Shown: piece after piece, positions 1 through 8,685 of the stretch
Layout of the letters: each line of letters opens with the position of its first letter
How positions within the stretch are numbered: the first letter of the stretch is position 1
Translations under genes and position numbers: made by a program
Assembly (NCBI GenBank): GCA_035550655.1
Contig: DASZOU010000023.1
Span: 1-64,000, forward strand
Source: DASZTV01 sp035550655
Lineage (GTDB): Bacteria; Actinomycetota; Actinomycetes; JAFAQI01
DNA: 64,000 bases
Direction: 5' to 3'
Notes under the pieces: model-generated
Told to the model about the DNA's origin: nothing
Databases searched by the model: none
The model's input: only the letters and a program-made list of their open reading frames with translations

Positions 1-801
1 CGTCGAAGCGGTGTACGCCAACGTCCCACCCGAGTCGTTCGTGAACGCGTTCGCGTCCGTGCTGTCCTCGTTGAGCATCTCGGCGCCGTCAGCCAGGTTG
101 ACCGTGCCGGCGTTCTCCCACGTCGACCCGCCGTAGAAGTACACCGGGTCGCCGCTCATCAGGGATGTGGTGCCTTGGGTCACGAGCCGCGCCTTCTTCG
201 AGGCTGTACCGCTCACCCCGAGAGTGCTGCTGTTCGAGAATGACGTGGTGCCGGAAACGGTCACGACGCCGGGACCCGCCAGCGTCGCGGAGTTGAGGGT
301 GAGGCTGCCGAGCCCGAGCGTCTCGCCCGATATCGGTGTGACCGTGCCGCCCTGGTTGTTGAGACTGAAGATCGAGCTCGCCGCGGTCGTGGTGCTCGTC
401 CCGAGCGTCAGCGTCTCACCGCTGTTCACGGTCAGCGCCGGGCTCACCGACCCGCTCTTCGGCCAACTGATTCCGACGACAGTCGAGTTGGTGTTCAACG
501 TGATCGCCGTCCGCGTTGGGGCGGTCGACATGCACACAAAATCGGTGTTGGCGGGGATGCGGCCGGCCGTGGTACCGCCGTCGCTGTTCGACCAGTTGCC
601 AGAGTTGCTCCAGTTGGCATTGGTCGCGCCCGTCCAGTAGATGGAACAGGCGGGAGTGGCCGCCGCGCTGCCGGCGAAGCCCATAGCCACCCCCACGCCC
701 GCGGCAGTTAGCACACCTCCGACCGCCAGTTGGCGTACCAGGCGACGCCCAGCCGAGCGGCTTCTCGCCGCATTCTGAGGAGCCACGGACGAGCGCACCA
801 T
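1..801 (-). CDS. Secreted beta-rich repeat protein, 3-prime end outside window
   Basis: The frame is open from ATG at 801 to the window edge, giving 267 codons with no stop. A basic N-terminus is followed by a hydrophobic segment at about residues 25-52 and an Ala-X-Ala-like cut site, so export is likely. The rest is rich in Thr, Ser, Gly and Asn, with recurrent short units such as SGETLTLG and SGETLGLG and many Asn-Gly and Asn-Ser pairs. This resembles right-handed beta-helix or autotransporter-like passenger repeats. No catalytic motif is visible in the part present. Transcription runs leftward. The upstream side (802-1588) carries only mobile-element debris, so the gene probably has its own promoter. 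The function is unknown; a cell-surface or matrix role is an inference. Confidence 0.7.
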   Translation of the reverse strand, partial: MVRSSVAPQNAARSRSAGRRLVRQLAVGGVLTAAGVGVAMGFAGSAAATPACSIYWTGATNANWSNSGNWSNSDGGTTAGRIPANTDFVCMSTAPTRTAITLNTNSTVVGISWPKSGSVSPALTVNSGETLTLGTSTTTAASSIFSLNNQGGTVTPISGETLGLGSLTLNSATLAGPGVVTVSGTTSFSNSSTLGVSGTASKKARLVTQGTTSLMSGDPVYFYGGSTWENAGTVNLADGAEMLNEDSTDANAFTNDSGGTLAYTAST

Positions 802-1051
802 CTGAATCCCCCACTGACATGAAATGGCAAGGCCCCCCTTGCCCGCGCGCGAGTTTTCCACACTTCTTGTGCGCCGTCGCCCACGGTTTAGGCCGCACAC
901 CCCCGGCGTAGCTCTTGCTAGACCAATCAGCCCAAACCGTGTGCGCCGAACGCAGACTAAGCGGCGCAGGAAGGGACTCTCGCCGCCTCCTTGTGAGTGC
1001 ATGAGGATGGCGCGTTCATCACGCTTTGAATCGCCCATTCCGAGTCGCGGG

Positions 1052-1465
1052 CAATGACGTGGGCCGCTGAGGCGGGCGAGCTCGACCCGGTCAGTGGACG
1101 CGCGCCGGCGAAGTGATCCAGCCTGGCCCTCACGATCCGCGCTTCCGTGGCCCGCTGACCCGACGCGGGCTGGTCCGCGGCCGCGGCGAGCGGTCCACCA
1201 GACCCGCCAGCCCCTCCTCACGGAAGCGGCGAACCCACTTGTGCACCGTCTGCCGACTCACCCCGAGCTGCTTAGCGAACTCGCCAGGCTTGTGCCCGAC
1301 GATCACTCGCTCGGCAGCGAGTTGACGGCCATAGACGTTCAAACGGCATTAGCGTGCGACGCGAGGACCTCCGGTTCGAGTAGCGGCGTAGACACCTGCC
1401 ACTCAGTCGGAGGTCCTCGTCTCGATCAAGACACCACGCCGTCGACAACGTCCGTGGTTGTTACA
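1052..1465 (-). mobile_element. Decayed IS481-type insertion element (transposase N-terminus)
   Basis: On the minus strand, 1342 to 1130 encodes 70 residues with the helix-turn-helix of IS481-type transposases. The order is GEFAKQLGVSRQTVHKW, then RRFREEGLAGLVDRSPRPR and TSPRR. The frame stops at 1130. The next part of the family pattern (EARIVRARLDHFAGA) is readable in another frame just downstream, so the gene is frameshifted, and it then loses similarity. Nothing resembling the DDE catalytic core remains. At 1465 reading leftward, TGTAACAACCACGG looks like an IS481-type terminal inverted repeat starting with TGT; no matching right end was seen. The element is an inactive fragment. The rest of 802-1588 shows no other gene I can support. 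Confidence 0.6.
1362..1419. repeat. Perfect 12-bp inverted repeat, 34-nt loop
   Basis: CGAGGACCTCCG at 1362-1373 is repeated as its exact reverse complement at 1408-1419. It lies between the putative IS481 end at 1465 and the transposase start at 1342, so it belongs to the leader of the element. It could be a transposase-regulating hairpin that blocks read-through, or a nested insertion scar. No T-tract follows either arm, so it is not a standard terminator. Confidence 0.5.
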
Positions 1466-1588
1466 CCTAGCCGAGGTCGTACGTGAACCGGCGCGACCGC
1501 ACCAGCCTGAATCTCCATCGCCCTGTGATCCTGATTGTCGACTCGGTTACTTGGCCCGCGTCACCGAGGCGAGGAACCACGAACGCGC

Positions 1589-2848
1589 TCATCGGGAAGG
1601 AGCACGCTCGTGCTTCTTGCGGAAGACAACTCCCAGTCCGACGGGCATTGGCCGTTCCGTGCCGTCTGCGGGATACGTGCGGAGGGACAGGGTGTCGCGA
1701 TGGGGCCACCTCGCGAGGAGTTCGGTAGAACCCGACCCGTCAAAATCCCAAGCTTCCTGCGCACCACCCTGTCTCATGAAAGCGCTCATCTGGTCTTCGT
1801 CGAGCCCGTGTATGCGGGTTCCAGGGTGATCTTCGACCTCGCCGATTAGAAGTGTCTTGTCGTGGTTCATAGTGCCGATGGCGGTGCGGGCGGGCTGCGA
1901 GGTTCCGGCGCTGTTGCAGGCGAGTCCGGTGCGAGCGTGCCCATCGACAACGATCTGGGTTCCTACTCCGTACGCTTCCTCGAAGGCTTGACGAGGACTC
2001 GAGTCGATCCTGGTCGTCCGGTGCACTGAGGCACCTTTGGGGCGCCGCGACAGCCACGACGCGACGCGTGGGCCGGCCACGAGCACAAAGCCCCGCCTGG
2101 GGATGCTGACCGGCGTCGGCGGACGGTCCACCGGACCGAGCTGGTGGCCGATCACCTGCCGCGCCACGGCGCCCTTTCGAAGAGGTATGGGGGCGGTCCC
2201 CCACGACGAGTCGAAGAGCACCAAGCCACCGCTAGCGACTGCGTCTACACCGCTGAGTTGATGACGTCTGCCTCCGATGACGACGGCGCCGGTGACCGAG
2301 ACCGAACCGGATAGGAATCGGTTGCGCGCGTCCACGCCGACTACGCGCATCGCTCGACGAGTGGCGACCAGCGCGCGGCCCGCGACGATCAGCGGTTGCG
2401 TCGGCGCGCCCGTCGCGAAGTCGAAGTAGCCGGTGTTGACCGCTGCAACGAGGTTCTTATGCCCGGCAGCCAGCCTCGTCAGTGGTAGGCGCTCAGCGAC
2501 GACGCGCATCAACGGCCGAAGCGACACCCCCATGCGTGTGAGGTCGACTCGTAAGAGGTGCATCTTCACCAGACCGCGCCCGTCGCGATCGGCGGCGGCC
2601 CCTTCGGCGAGGTGCACGCCTGGCGCGAGCGTGTGGCTGTGCCAACCGCCGGTGGGTGCAAGCAACTCGGGGGCAGGGCACGGCCCTCTCGGAGGTGAAC
2701 CCGCGGCGCGAGCCCCAGGCGCGATCACGGCCACCACCAGGAGACACCCGGCCACGGTCAGGGCCAGCCCAGCCACCGCACGGCGGTACGAGGTCGCTGA
2801 CAATGCGCCCTTCGCGACGCGCCAGACTTCCCGAGGTGGGTGTGACAA
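1589..2848 (-). CDS. Secreted phosphodiester glycosidase family (NAGPA-type) protein
   Basis: This 419-residue protein has an N-terminal membrane or signal segment at about residues 22-48 (GLALTVAGCLLVVAVIAPG, then ARAAG), so it is exported. The mature region has the order of the phosphodiester glycosidase (uncovering enzyme, DUF2233-like) fold: VNTGYFDF near residue 140, a long beta-rich middle, PARTAIG near residue 325 and DGSGSTELL near residue 370. Family members remove sugar phosphodiester groups or act on surface glycans; the bacterial substrate is usually unknown. It lies 7 bp downstream of the large secreted protein and on the same strand, so the two are probably co-transcribed. With the nearby polymerase at 6455, this suggests extracellular polysaccharide work, which is an inference. 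Confidence 0.75.
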   Translation of the reverse strand: MSHPPREVWRVAKGALSATSYRRAVAGLALTVAGCLLVVAVIAPGARAAGSPPRGPCPAPELLAPTGGWHSHTLAPGVHLAEGAAADRDGRGLVKMHLLRVDLTRMGVSLRPLMRVVAERLPLTRLAAGHKNLVAAVNTGYFDFATGAPTQPLIVAGRALVATRRAMRVVGVDARNRFLSGSVSVTGAVVIGGRRHQLSGVDAVASGGLVLFDSSWGTAPIPLRKGAVARQVIGHQLGPVDRPPTPVSIPRRGFVLVAGPRVASWLSRRPKGASVHRTTRIDSSPRQAFEEAYGVGTQIVVDGHARTGLACNSAGTSQPARTAIGTMNHDKTLLIGEVEDHPGTRIHGLDEDQMSAFMRQGGAQEAWDFDGSGSTELLARWPHRDTLSLRTYPADGTERPMPVGLGVVFRKKHERAPSR

Positions 2849-2855
2849 GACTCTG

Positions 2856-5800
2856 CTACGGCACAGGGACCGGTCCAGCGCTGACGGCGCCCGGCGCGTA
2901 GCCGTGATGGGTGGCCGTCACGGTGACACGGATCCGCGCGCCGGAATCAAGTTGGCGGAGCCGGTAGTGACGGCCAGTAGCGCCGATGATCCGATGTCCG
3001 TCGCGGAACCATTGATAGTGCAGGTGCGTGGCCGACGGGGTCCAGCGCCCGACGTGAATGGTCAGCCTGTCGCCTACCTCACTTCCGCCGGAAACAAACA
3101 CGTCCCCCGCGGGCCGGAGGGCCGGCCCACGCCGCACCTGAATCGCCGGAGTCACAGAGACCGGAGTCCAACCCGCGTTGTTGTGCGCTGCGGATTCGCA
3201 GCTCAACGCGTGTCCGTAGTCGTCAGGAGTGATGGTGTAACCCGAGGATGTGTGTCCCGGAAGGCGGTTCCCGTCGCGCAACCAGGAGGTGCCCTGCCAA
3301 TCCGCGCCGCTGTAGGAGGCGCTGCAGGTGATGGTCTGGCCCACGCGGACCTCGCCCGTGATCGCCGGTGGACTTGCCAGGGTTGGCACGCCGGCCGACG
3401 GGGACGTGGTCGGAGTCGGTGAACCCGACGGGGTGGGCGTCGGTGAGGTGGTTGGCGTGGGGCTGGTGGTTGGCGTGGGGCTGGTGGTTGGCGGTTGCGG
3501 ACCGCCTCCGCCGCCTCCGCCGCCTCCGCCGCCTCCGCCTGGAGCCTGCGGGCTGATTGCCGCCGACGGGGCGGAGTACGGACCGGCGGCTTCCGCGTTG
3601 ATTGCCGCGACGCGGAAGCGATAGGCAGTTCCGTTCGTCAGTCCGGAAACGACCTGAGTCGTTGCTGTGCTGGTGTGAAATGCGGACGACGCGGAGGTCC
3701 AACTTGCGCCGCCGTCTGAGGAGTACTGCACGTCATATCCGACGATCGCCGAATCGCCGTGGTCAGTTGGAGCGCTCCACGAGACCGTGACTTGACCGTC
3801 TCCGGAGGCGCCGCTGACTCCCGTAGGGGCGCCTGGGAGCGCTGCAGGGTCGACGACGATGGTGCCGCTCACCGGCCGTACCGAGCCGTCGTAGTTGCGA
3901 AGTGACCCGTCGGCGTCGGACGCGTCCAAAGTCCAGGTGTAGATCCCCGGAGTTACCGTCGCGCCATCGCTGGTCGTGCCATCCCAGCTAGCGGTTGCCT
4001 CCCCGACCGCCATGTCAGCGGTGTCGCAAGGCAACGACTTGACGGCAGTCGCGTCCTGGGTGATGTCCACGCTGCACGTAGTGAGCGCGGCGGAGGTGAC
4101 GAAGTCCGTATCCCAGGTGCCGGACCCGGTGTTGAATGTCGAGGGCGCCTGCGGGTCACCGAGGAACCACGGTGGGTTCGCAACGTGCGGCAACGGGGCC
4201 GCCTCGGGTGTTCCACCCGAGGTGAACGGATCGCTGCAATCCAGCCATGCGACCGTCGAGTTATCGATCGAGTACGAGGGGTTACCAAGTCGGAAGTTGT
4301 CGCAAAGCGTCGCGGTCACTGTCGTCGACGGGCCACCTGCGATCGGTTGTGCAACAAGGCTGGCGTTATCCGTGTCAGAGTCAAACTGCTGAAAGAGCAA
4401 GTAGCCATTTGACACGATCGGGGCCGTCGCCCTGTTATCGAAGAGGGTCACCGGCCCTGCCGTCTGCCCCGGAGGGGCTGTGACGTAGCCGTTGAGCTGG
4501 GTTTGATTGCATCCCCCGTCGCTCTCATATTCGGCTCCACAGACGTAGGCGGACCACGCCACGGTGTTTCCCCAGACGGAGACGTGACCGAAGAAGGTGT
4601 CACCGGCGATGTGCGGGAGGGTATAGACGGTCGAGGTCTGCCCGGTGGACAAATCCCGACGCTCGATCGTTCCGCCGCCGGTGAGACGAACCAGGTAGTT
4701 GCCCCATAACGCCTCCGAGCCCGACCCCTCGTCCGTGGTTGTCCCTGTGACGTCGTCGTAGACCCGGTTTCCCGTTGTCTCCGTGTTGTTCGAGAAACTC
4801 TCGACGGGGTAGAGAACGCGTCGACCCGACAGTGCCAGGCCGTCGCCTGATTCGCTATTCACGTTGAAGTGGGGGTTGTCAGTGGTTGACGCGACGGTCG
4901 TCGACCCGCTCGGCGACACGAGGCGGAGCGACGTGGCGGGGGCTGAGGATGGCGCATAGTCCAGAGCGACGGCGCGGGTACCGGACAACGAAAGTCCGAA
5001 CGTGCTGGCGTCGGTGACAAGCAGGCTTTCCGCCCCAGCGGCGAGCGTGTCGCCCGTGCGTGTGAGCGACCGCGTGAACGCAGGACGCGCCGTGGTGGCG
5101 TTGTCGACGTAGCCGACTCGGCCAGGCGCGACGGACACGTCGCTTGCAGCGATCGGAGCGGCGTCGTCGGTGAATACCTCCGTGGGAGCGGTAGCAGCAG
5201 AGGGTGTCAGGTAGACGCCTGCGTCGATCAGGTCGTCCAGTTGGACGAAGGCGAACCCGGTGCCTGTTGAGGCAAGTCCGCTGTCGTACACGGCCGGGAA
5301 GGCGGATGTGGTCGGTGCGCCGCCGGCGATCGGGTAAGTACGAATCTTGTTGTCACCGTCGAAGAAGGCCAATTGACTATCGCTTACCTGTGGCCACCAC
5401 CAGGCGAAGTCATCGGCCGTGGCGACAGTATGGAGGGTCCCGCCCGATGTGGACTCAAAGGCAACTGTTTGGGTTTCCGTCGACGCGTCGTACCAGTCCC
5501 ACGCAGCTTCCCCGCCACCAAGGCTCGGGGAATCGTTCAGGTATTGCGCCGTGCAGGTCGACGGGTGGAATAGTGACGAGGTCGGGCCGCCAGCGGCTGG
5601 TAAGAAGACGACGTCCTCGGCGAGCGCCGTGCAGCCAGCATCCTTATATACAAGTAGCACGCCGGACTCGTCGGAGACCGCGTCCCGGATCCGTCGATGC
5701 GACGAGTTCGGAAGAGCGCCAAGATCGATGACAGTTCCTGCACTCGTGAGGTCACCGACCTCGATCGTGCCGTCGCTGGCATTTCGGGACCACACGTAGC

Positions 5801-6260
5801 CGCCATCACTCGAGCCGGCTGAGTCGATCGCGTGAAAGCCAGTCGGCACGTCGACCGACCCCGTCCCGGTGCCGTCGGCCTGTTGGTAGTCGACAGTGGG
5901 CACGCTATTCGCATCGTCGTACCCGACCGCCGAGACCAGCGATCCCACCAAGCGGATATCGCCGTCTTGCTGGAAGATCGAGGAGAGGGTCACCGCCGGG
6001 CCACCCGCCGTAGGAACAGCACGCAGCGCCCTCGGGTAGCTCGTCCCCTCGGCGAACACGATGTAGCTGCTCGACGCGGCTCGCAAGCCCAAGTCCTGCG
6101 GGGTTCCGCTGGCTCCGCTGGCGAGGACGATCGTGCCTGCCGGCGATGCGCCTGCGGACATCGGGAGCGAAGTGACTCCCGCGATCAGCATGCCGACGGC
6201 ACTTGCGGCAGCAACCCCCGAGCGACTGCTCAACAACTTTCGCCACGCCGATTTCGCCAC
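2856..6260 (-). CDS. Large secreted multi-domain surface protein with FlgD-like, Fn3 and Ig-like modules
   Basis: I start this 1134-residue protein at GTG 6260 because GGAGGGG lies 7 nt upstream; an in-frame ATG at 6320 has no such site. A signal segment (AVGMLIAGVTSLPMSAGA) covers about residues 20-40. Residues 40-700 are beta-rich with repeated GG-P-T units and look like a propeller of the TolB/WD type. At about 730-815 there is a FlgD-like Ig unit (WDGTTSDGATVTPGIYTW). A fibronectin type III domain lies at about 818-915. It is followed by a 13-residue poly-Gly run, a Pro-Thr-Ser linker, and two Ig-like domains to the end. There is no LPXTG or C-terminal helix, so it is probably released or held non-covalently. 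The Fn3 and Ig units at the C-terminus are typical carbohydrate- or protein-binding spacers of secreted actinobacterial proteins. The ligand is unknown. Confidence 0.75.
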   Translation of the reverse strand: MAKSAWRKLLSSRSGVAAASAVGMLIAGVTSLPMSAGASPAGTIVLASGASGTPQDLGLRAASSSYIVFAEGTSYPRALRAVPTAGGPAVTLSSIFQQDGDIRLVGSLVSAVGYDDANSVPTVDYQQADGTGTGSVDVPTGFHAIDSAGSSDGGYVWSRNASDGTIEVGDLTSAGTVIDLGALPNSSHRRIRDAVSDESGVLLVYKDAGCTALAEDVVFLPAAGGPTSSLFHPSTCTAQYLNDSPSLGGGEAAWDWYDASTETQTVAFESTSGGTLHTVATADDFAWWWPQVSDSQLAFFDGDNKIRTYPIAGGAPTTSAFPAVYDSGLASTGTGFAFVQLDDLIDAGVYLTPSAATAPTEVFTDDAAPIAASDVSVAPGRVGYVDNATTARPAFTRSLTRTGDTLAAGAESLLVTDASTFGLSLSGTRAVALDYAPSSAPATSLRLVSPSGSTTVASTTDNPHFNVNSESGDGLALSGRRVLYPVESFSNNTETTGNRVYDDVTGTTTDEGSGSEALWGNYLVRLTGGGTIERRDLSTGQTSTVYTLPHIAGDTFFGHVSVWGNTVAWSAYVCGAEYESDGGCNQTQLNGYVTAPPGQTAGPVTLFDNRATAPIVSNGYLLFQQFDSDTDNASLVAQPIAGGPSTTVTATLCDNFRLGNPSYSIDNSTVAWLDCSDPFTSGGTPEAAPLPHVANPPWFLGDPQAPSTFNTGSGTWDTDFVTSAALTTCSVDITQDATAVKSLPCDTADMAVGEATASWDGTTSDGATVTPGIYTWTLDASDADGSLRNYDGSVRPVSGTIVVDPAALPGAPTGVSGASGDGQVTVSWSAPTDHGDSAIVGYDVQYSSDGGASWTSASSAFHTSTATTQVVSGLTNGTAYRFRVAAINAEAAGPYSAPSAAISPQAPGGGGGGGGGGGGGPQPPTTSPTPTTSPTPTTSPTPTPSGSPTPTTSPSAGVPTLASPPAITGEVRVGQTITCSASYSGADWQGTSWLRDGNRLPGHTSSGYTITPDDYGHALSCESAAHNNAGWTPVSVTPAIQVRRGPALRPAGDVFVSGGSEVGDRLTIHVGRWTPSATHLHYQWFRDGHRIIGATGRHYRLRQLDSGARIRVTVTATHHGYAPGAVSAGPVPVP
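3454..3540. repeat. Coding microsatellites: 2 x 18 nt and 4 x 9 nt
   Basis: Two exact 18-nt copies (GGCGTGGGGCTGGTGGTT) occupy 3454-3489 and encode the Pro-Thr-Ser linker of the large secreted protein. Four exact 9-nt copies (CCGCCTCCG on the plus strand) plus a partial one occupy 3502-3540 and encode its poly-Gly run. Unit lengths are multiples of three, so copy-number slippage would change linker length without breaking the frame. Confidence 0.85.
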
Positions 6261-6454
6261 GATGATTCCCCTCCGATGATCAACTGGCGGGGGGAGCGTA
6301 ACAGGACAAATACGTCGCAAAAGTAAGGTGATTTCTCGATGACGAGGCGTCGCATTAGTCGCTACTGCGTACGGATCAACGCCTTATGTCAATCGGCTCA
6401 ATTCTCTGATCCGGTGGCGAAACAGGGCGAGACTCCCCTGAGGGCTCCCGCGAC

Positions 6455-8302
6455 GTGACCAAGCCAGCCAACCGTCGCGCGGCCGCAGCTCCCCCGCGTC
6501 GCGCGCCGGGGTTGCAGATGGCGGCGACGGTCATCCTGCTCGGATCAGTCGCAGTCGTCGTTCCCGGAGCGTTGAACCGCTTCGTATTCGGCAAGCTCGC
6601 GTTCGTTGCATTGGCAGCAGGCCTGGCGGCTTTTTGCAGTGCAGCCGGTCGGATGTCGCGGGCGTTGCGTATCACCCTCGGCGCGGGCGCGGTGATCCTG
6701 TTCGTCGCGGCAATGGTGAGCGGAATGCCTGAGGTAGCGGTCCTCGGCAGAGCTCCGCGCTATGAGGGCGTGTTCGTGCTCGCAACGTATGTCGGCGCTG
6801 CCTGGGCGGGCTCGCGACTCCTCGGTCCAGACCGAACCGACTCGCAGACCACGACCGCGCTTCGCGTCCTCGCAGGAGTAGCACTCCTAGTCGGACTGTT
6901 CGCGATTCTCGAGGCGACTGGCCTGCGACCCCTCAGCACGAACGTGTCCAGACCGGGCTCGCTTCTGGGCAACGCAAGCGACGAGGGCACCGTGGGAGTG
7001 TTGTGCTTCGCCCCGCTTTTCGCTGCCGCGTTGAGGCGTCGAGCCGCCGCAACTGGGCTCGGCGCGGCAGCCGCAGCTGTGGTCACCGTGCTGTCAGCGT
7101 CGCGAGGAGCCTTGCTCGCGTTGGCAGCAGAGGTCGTGATCATCGCCGTGCTGCTGGGCGGCCGAAAGGCGCTCGCCGCCTGTATCGCGTCAGTGGTGCT
7201 CGTCGCCGGGCTGACGTTTGCTGTGCCCGCGACGCGACATCGCGTCCTCGGAACCTCCGCCCTCGCGGGGCACACGGTGACGGGACGCGGACTTCTGTGG
7301 CGGGAGACCCTGTCCCTTGACGCAGCACACCTTGCGCTAGGGGTAGGTCCGAGCAACTACAAGACAGCCATCATTGCTGAACACAGCCGGGAATGGCAGC
7401 AGAAGGTCGGCCCGGAAGAGCCACCCGACTCACCACACAGCATTCCCCTGCAGGCGCTTTCCGTCGGCGGCCTTCCACTTCTCCTCGCGTTCGTTCTGCT
7501 CTGCGGCCTGGTCACACTCGTCGGTGGGCGGGAGGCATGGCGCAGCCGGCGAAAGTCCGTCCCGTTCGAGGTCGGCGCGTTCACCGCGCTCATCGGCTAC
7601 GGGCTGAGCAGCATGGTGGGACTGACCTCGCCAGGTCCGACCTTGCTGGCGTCAGCGTTCCTCGGTATCACGTTGAGCACGCGTCCGATCGCCGTTCGGC
7701 GAGACCGCGGAGACGCCGCAATCGGCACCGCATTCCTCGCCCTGGCCGCCATCTTCCTGCTCGCGGCCGTCGCCGAGATTCCGCTGCGCCACGCAGTCAT
7801 CCAGGTCGGTCGGGGCAACCCGGCCGGAGCGGCCCGTGACTTCACTGCCGCCCGGGTGCTCCGGCCGTGGGATGTCGACCTGCCAGATGTCGCGGCGCAT
7901 GCCTTCATCACCTACGGCATCACGACAAATAACTCTGACGCCATATCCCAGGCGGACAGCTGGTTCACACGCATACCCGCTGAACTACGCCGTCGGGACG
8001 AACAGGTGGAGCTTGATCACGCCTCGATCGCCGAGGCGCATGCAGACTACGCAGCGGCTGCGCAACTCCTGACAACACTCCTCGCGCGCGACCGCGACAA
8101 TCCGGCCATCTTGCTTCAGCGAGGCGTCGTTGAGGCCGAGGCAGGCGAAAACACTTCGGCCGAGCGCGACTTCAAAGTTGCGGCCGCCGTCGCACCCACA
8201 GATCCAGGCCCATGGCAGGACCTAGCGACGCTCTATCGAACCGAAGGCAACCTGCGCGCCGCGCAACGCGCCCAGGCGCAGGCGTCTCTCCTCGCGCAGT
8301 AA
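6455..8302 (+). CDS. Wzy / O-antigen-ligase-like membrane polymerase with C-terminal TPR domain
   Basis: This 615-residue protein starts at GTG 6455, with GAGGG about 10 nt upstream. About ten to twelve hydrophobic helices fill residues 25-440. Between late helices lies a long outward loop with GRGLLWRETL, GVGPSNYKTAI and ...PEEPPDSPHSIPLQAL. The conserved Arg and His residues there, with the PDSPHS motif, match the catalytic periplasmic loop of the Wzy_C/WaaL/PglL family. After the last helix (about 435) a soluble tail to 615 contains TPR-like helical repeats (ERDFKVAAAVAPTDPGPWQDLA). Such proteins polymerise or ligate lipid-linked oligosaccharides. The gene stands alone and is transcribed away from the large secreted protein. 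Its 3-prime end overlaps the nucS remnant on the other strand. The substrate is not predictable. Confidence 0.75.
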   Translation: MTKPANRRAAAAPPRRAPGLQMAATVILLGSVAVVVPGALNRFVFGKLAFVALAAGLAAFCSAAGRMSRALRITLGAGAVILFVAAMVSGMPEVAVLGRAPRYEGVFVLATYVGAAWAGSRLLGPDRTDSQTTTALRVLAGVALLVGLFAILEATGLRPLSTNVSRPGSLLGNASDEGTVGVLCFAPLFAAALRRRAAATGLGAAAAAVVTVLSASRGALLALAAEVVIIAVLLGGRKALAACIASVVLVAGLTFAVPATRHRVLGTSALAGHTVTGRGLLWRETLSLDAAHLALGVGPSNYKTAIIAEHSREWQQKVGPEEPPDSPHSIPLQALSVGGLPLLLAFVLLCGLVTLVGGREAWRSRRKSVPFEVGAFTALIGYGLSSMVGLTSPGPTLLASAFLGITLSTRPIAVRRDRGDAAIGTAFLALAAIFLLAAVAEIPLRHAVIQVGRGNPAGAARDFTAARVLRPWDVDLPDVAAHAFITYGITTNNSDAISQADSWFTRIPAELRRRDEQVELDHASIAEAHADYAAAAQLLTTLLARDRDNPAILLQRGVVEAEAGENTSAERDFKVAAAVAPTDPGPWQDLATLYRTEGNLRAAQRAQAQASLLAQ

Positions 8303-8449
8303 GTCGTGGACGCGCAAGTCGCCGACGGCGTCGGAGTGGATGAGCACGGAGCCGTCGGCCTTGACCACGAGCAGCCGCGTCGCCATCGGAAGATGCGCGG
8401 TGAGCCGGCCGGAGTATTCCACCGAGCATCGGGCGATCACCAAGCGCAC
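8222..8449 (-). pseudogene. nucS: nucS 5-prime remnant 1 (EndoMS N-terminus, truncated)
   Basis: From GTG 8449 the minus strand reads VRLVIARCSVEYSGRLTAHL, then PMATRLLVVKADGSVLIHSD. This is the N-terminal beta strand and start of the DNA-binding domain of NucS/EndoMS, the mismatch-specific endonuclease of actinobacteria and archaea. Similarity ends after about 44 codons, near position 8318. The remaining 31 codons run antisense through the end of the polymerase gene and match nothing in NucS. The catalytic C-terminal RecB-like domain is absent, so no mismatch endonuclease can be made here. A full NucS is about 220-230 residues. The break next to the polymerase gene suggests a deletion or rearrangement joined these segments. 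The call rests on the long N-terminal match; an expressed short peptide cannot be excluded. Confidence 0.7.
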
Positions 8450-8582
8450 GGCCTCAACCGACGCGGGACCTGAACGGACATCACGCCAGGTCCGGGTCGG
8501 CCTGCCATTCTCGATGCAGCAGGTTCGGAACGCGCCGGCACGTGGCGGCGGCTCCATGCCGCGGATCACGCAGAGCTACAGA

Positions 8583-8626
8583 TGCCTTGGTGCTGACTCG
8601 CCGTTCGACGGGTCAGCACCAAGGCA
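8583..8626. terminator. Perfect 15-bp inverted repeat, possible bidirectional terminator
   Basis: TGCCTTGGTGCTGAC at 8583-8597 is repeated as its exact reverse complement at 8612-8626. The 14-nt loop can itself form a small CCGT/ACGG hairpin. It lies 60 nt past the stop of the membrane protein gene at 8686 and between it and the nucS remnant. There is no clear T-tract, so it would act as a stem-only terminator of the kind common in high-GC actinobacteria, or it may be the end of a lost mobile element. Confidence 0.5.
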
Positions 8627-8685
8627 ACCGCGTCGGACGCTCCTGCGATGCCCATCACGTCCTCAACGTCCGACGGTTGCAGCGA

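Noticed and set aside
6261..6320. N-terminal extension of the large secreted protein to ATG 6320
   Set aside because: It places 20 residues before the basic signal-peptide start and has no ribosome site, whereas GTG 6260 has GGAGGGG.
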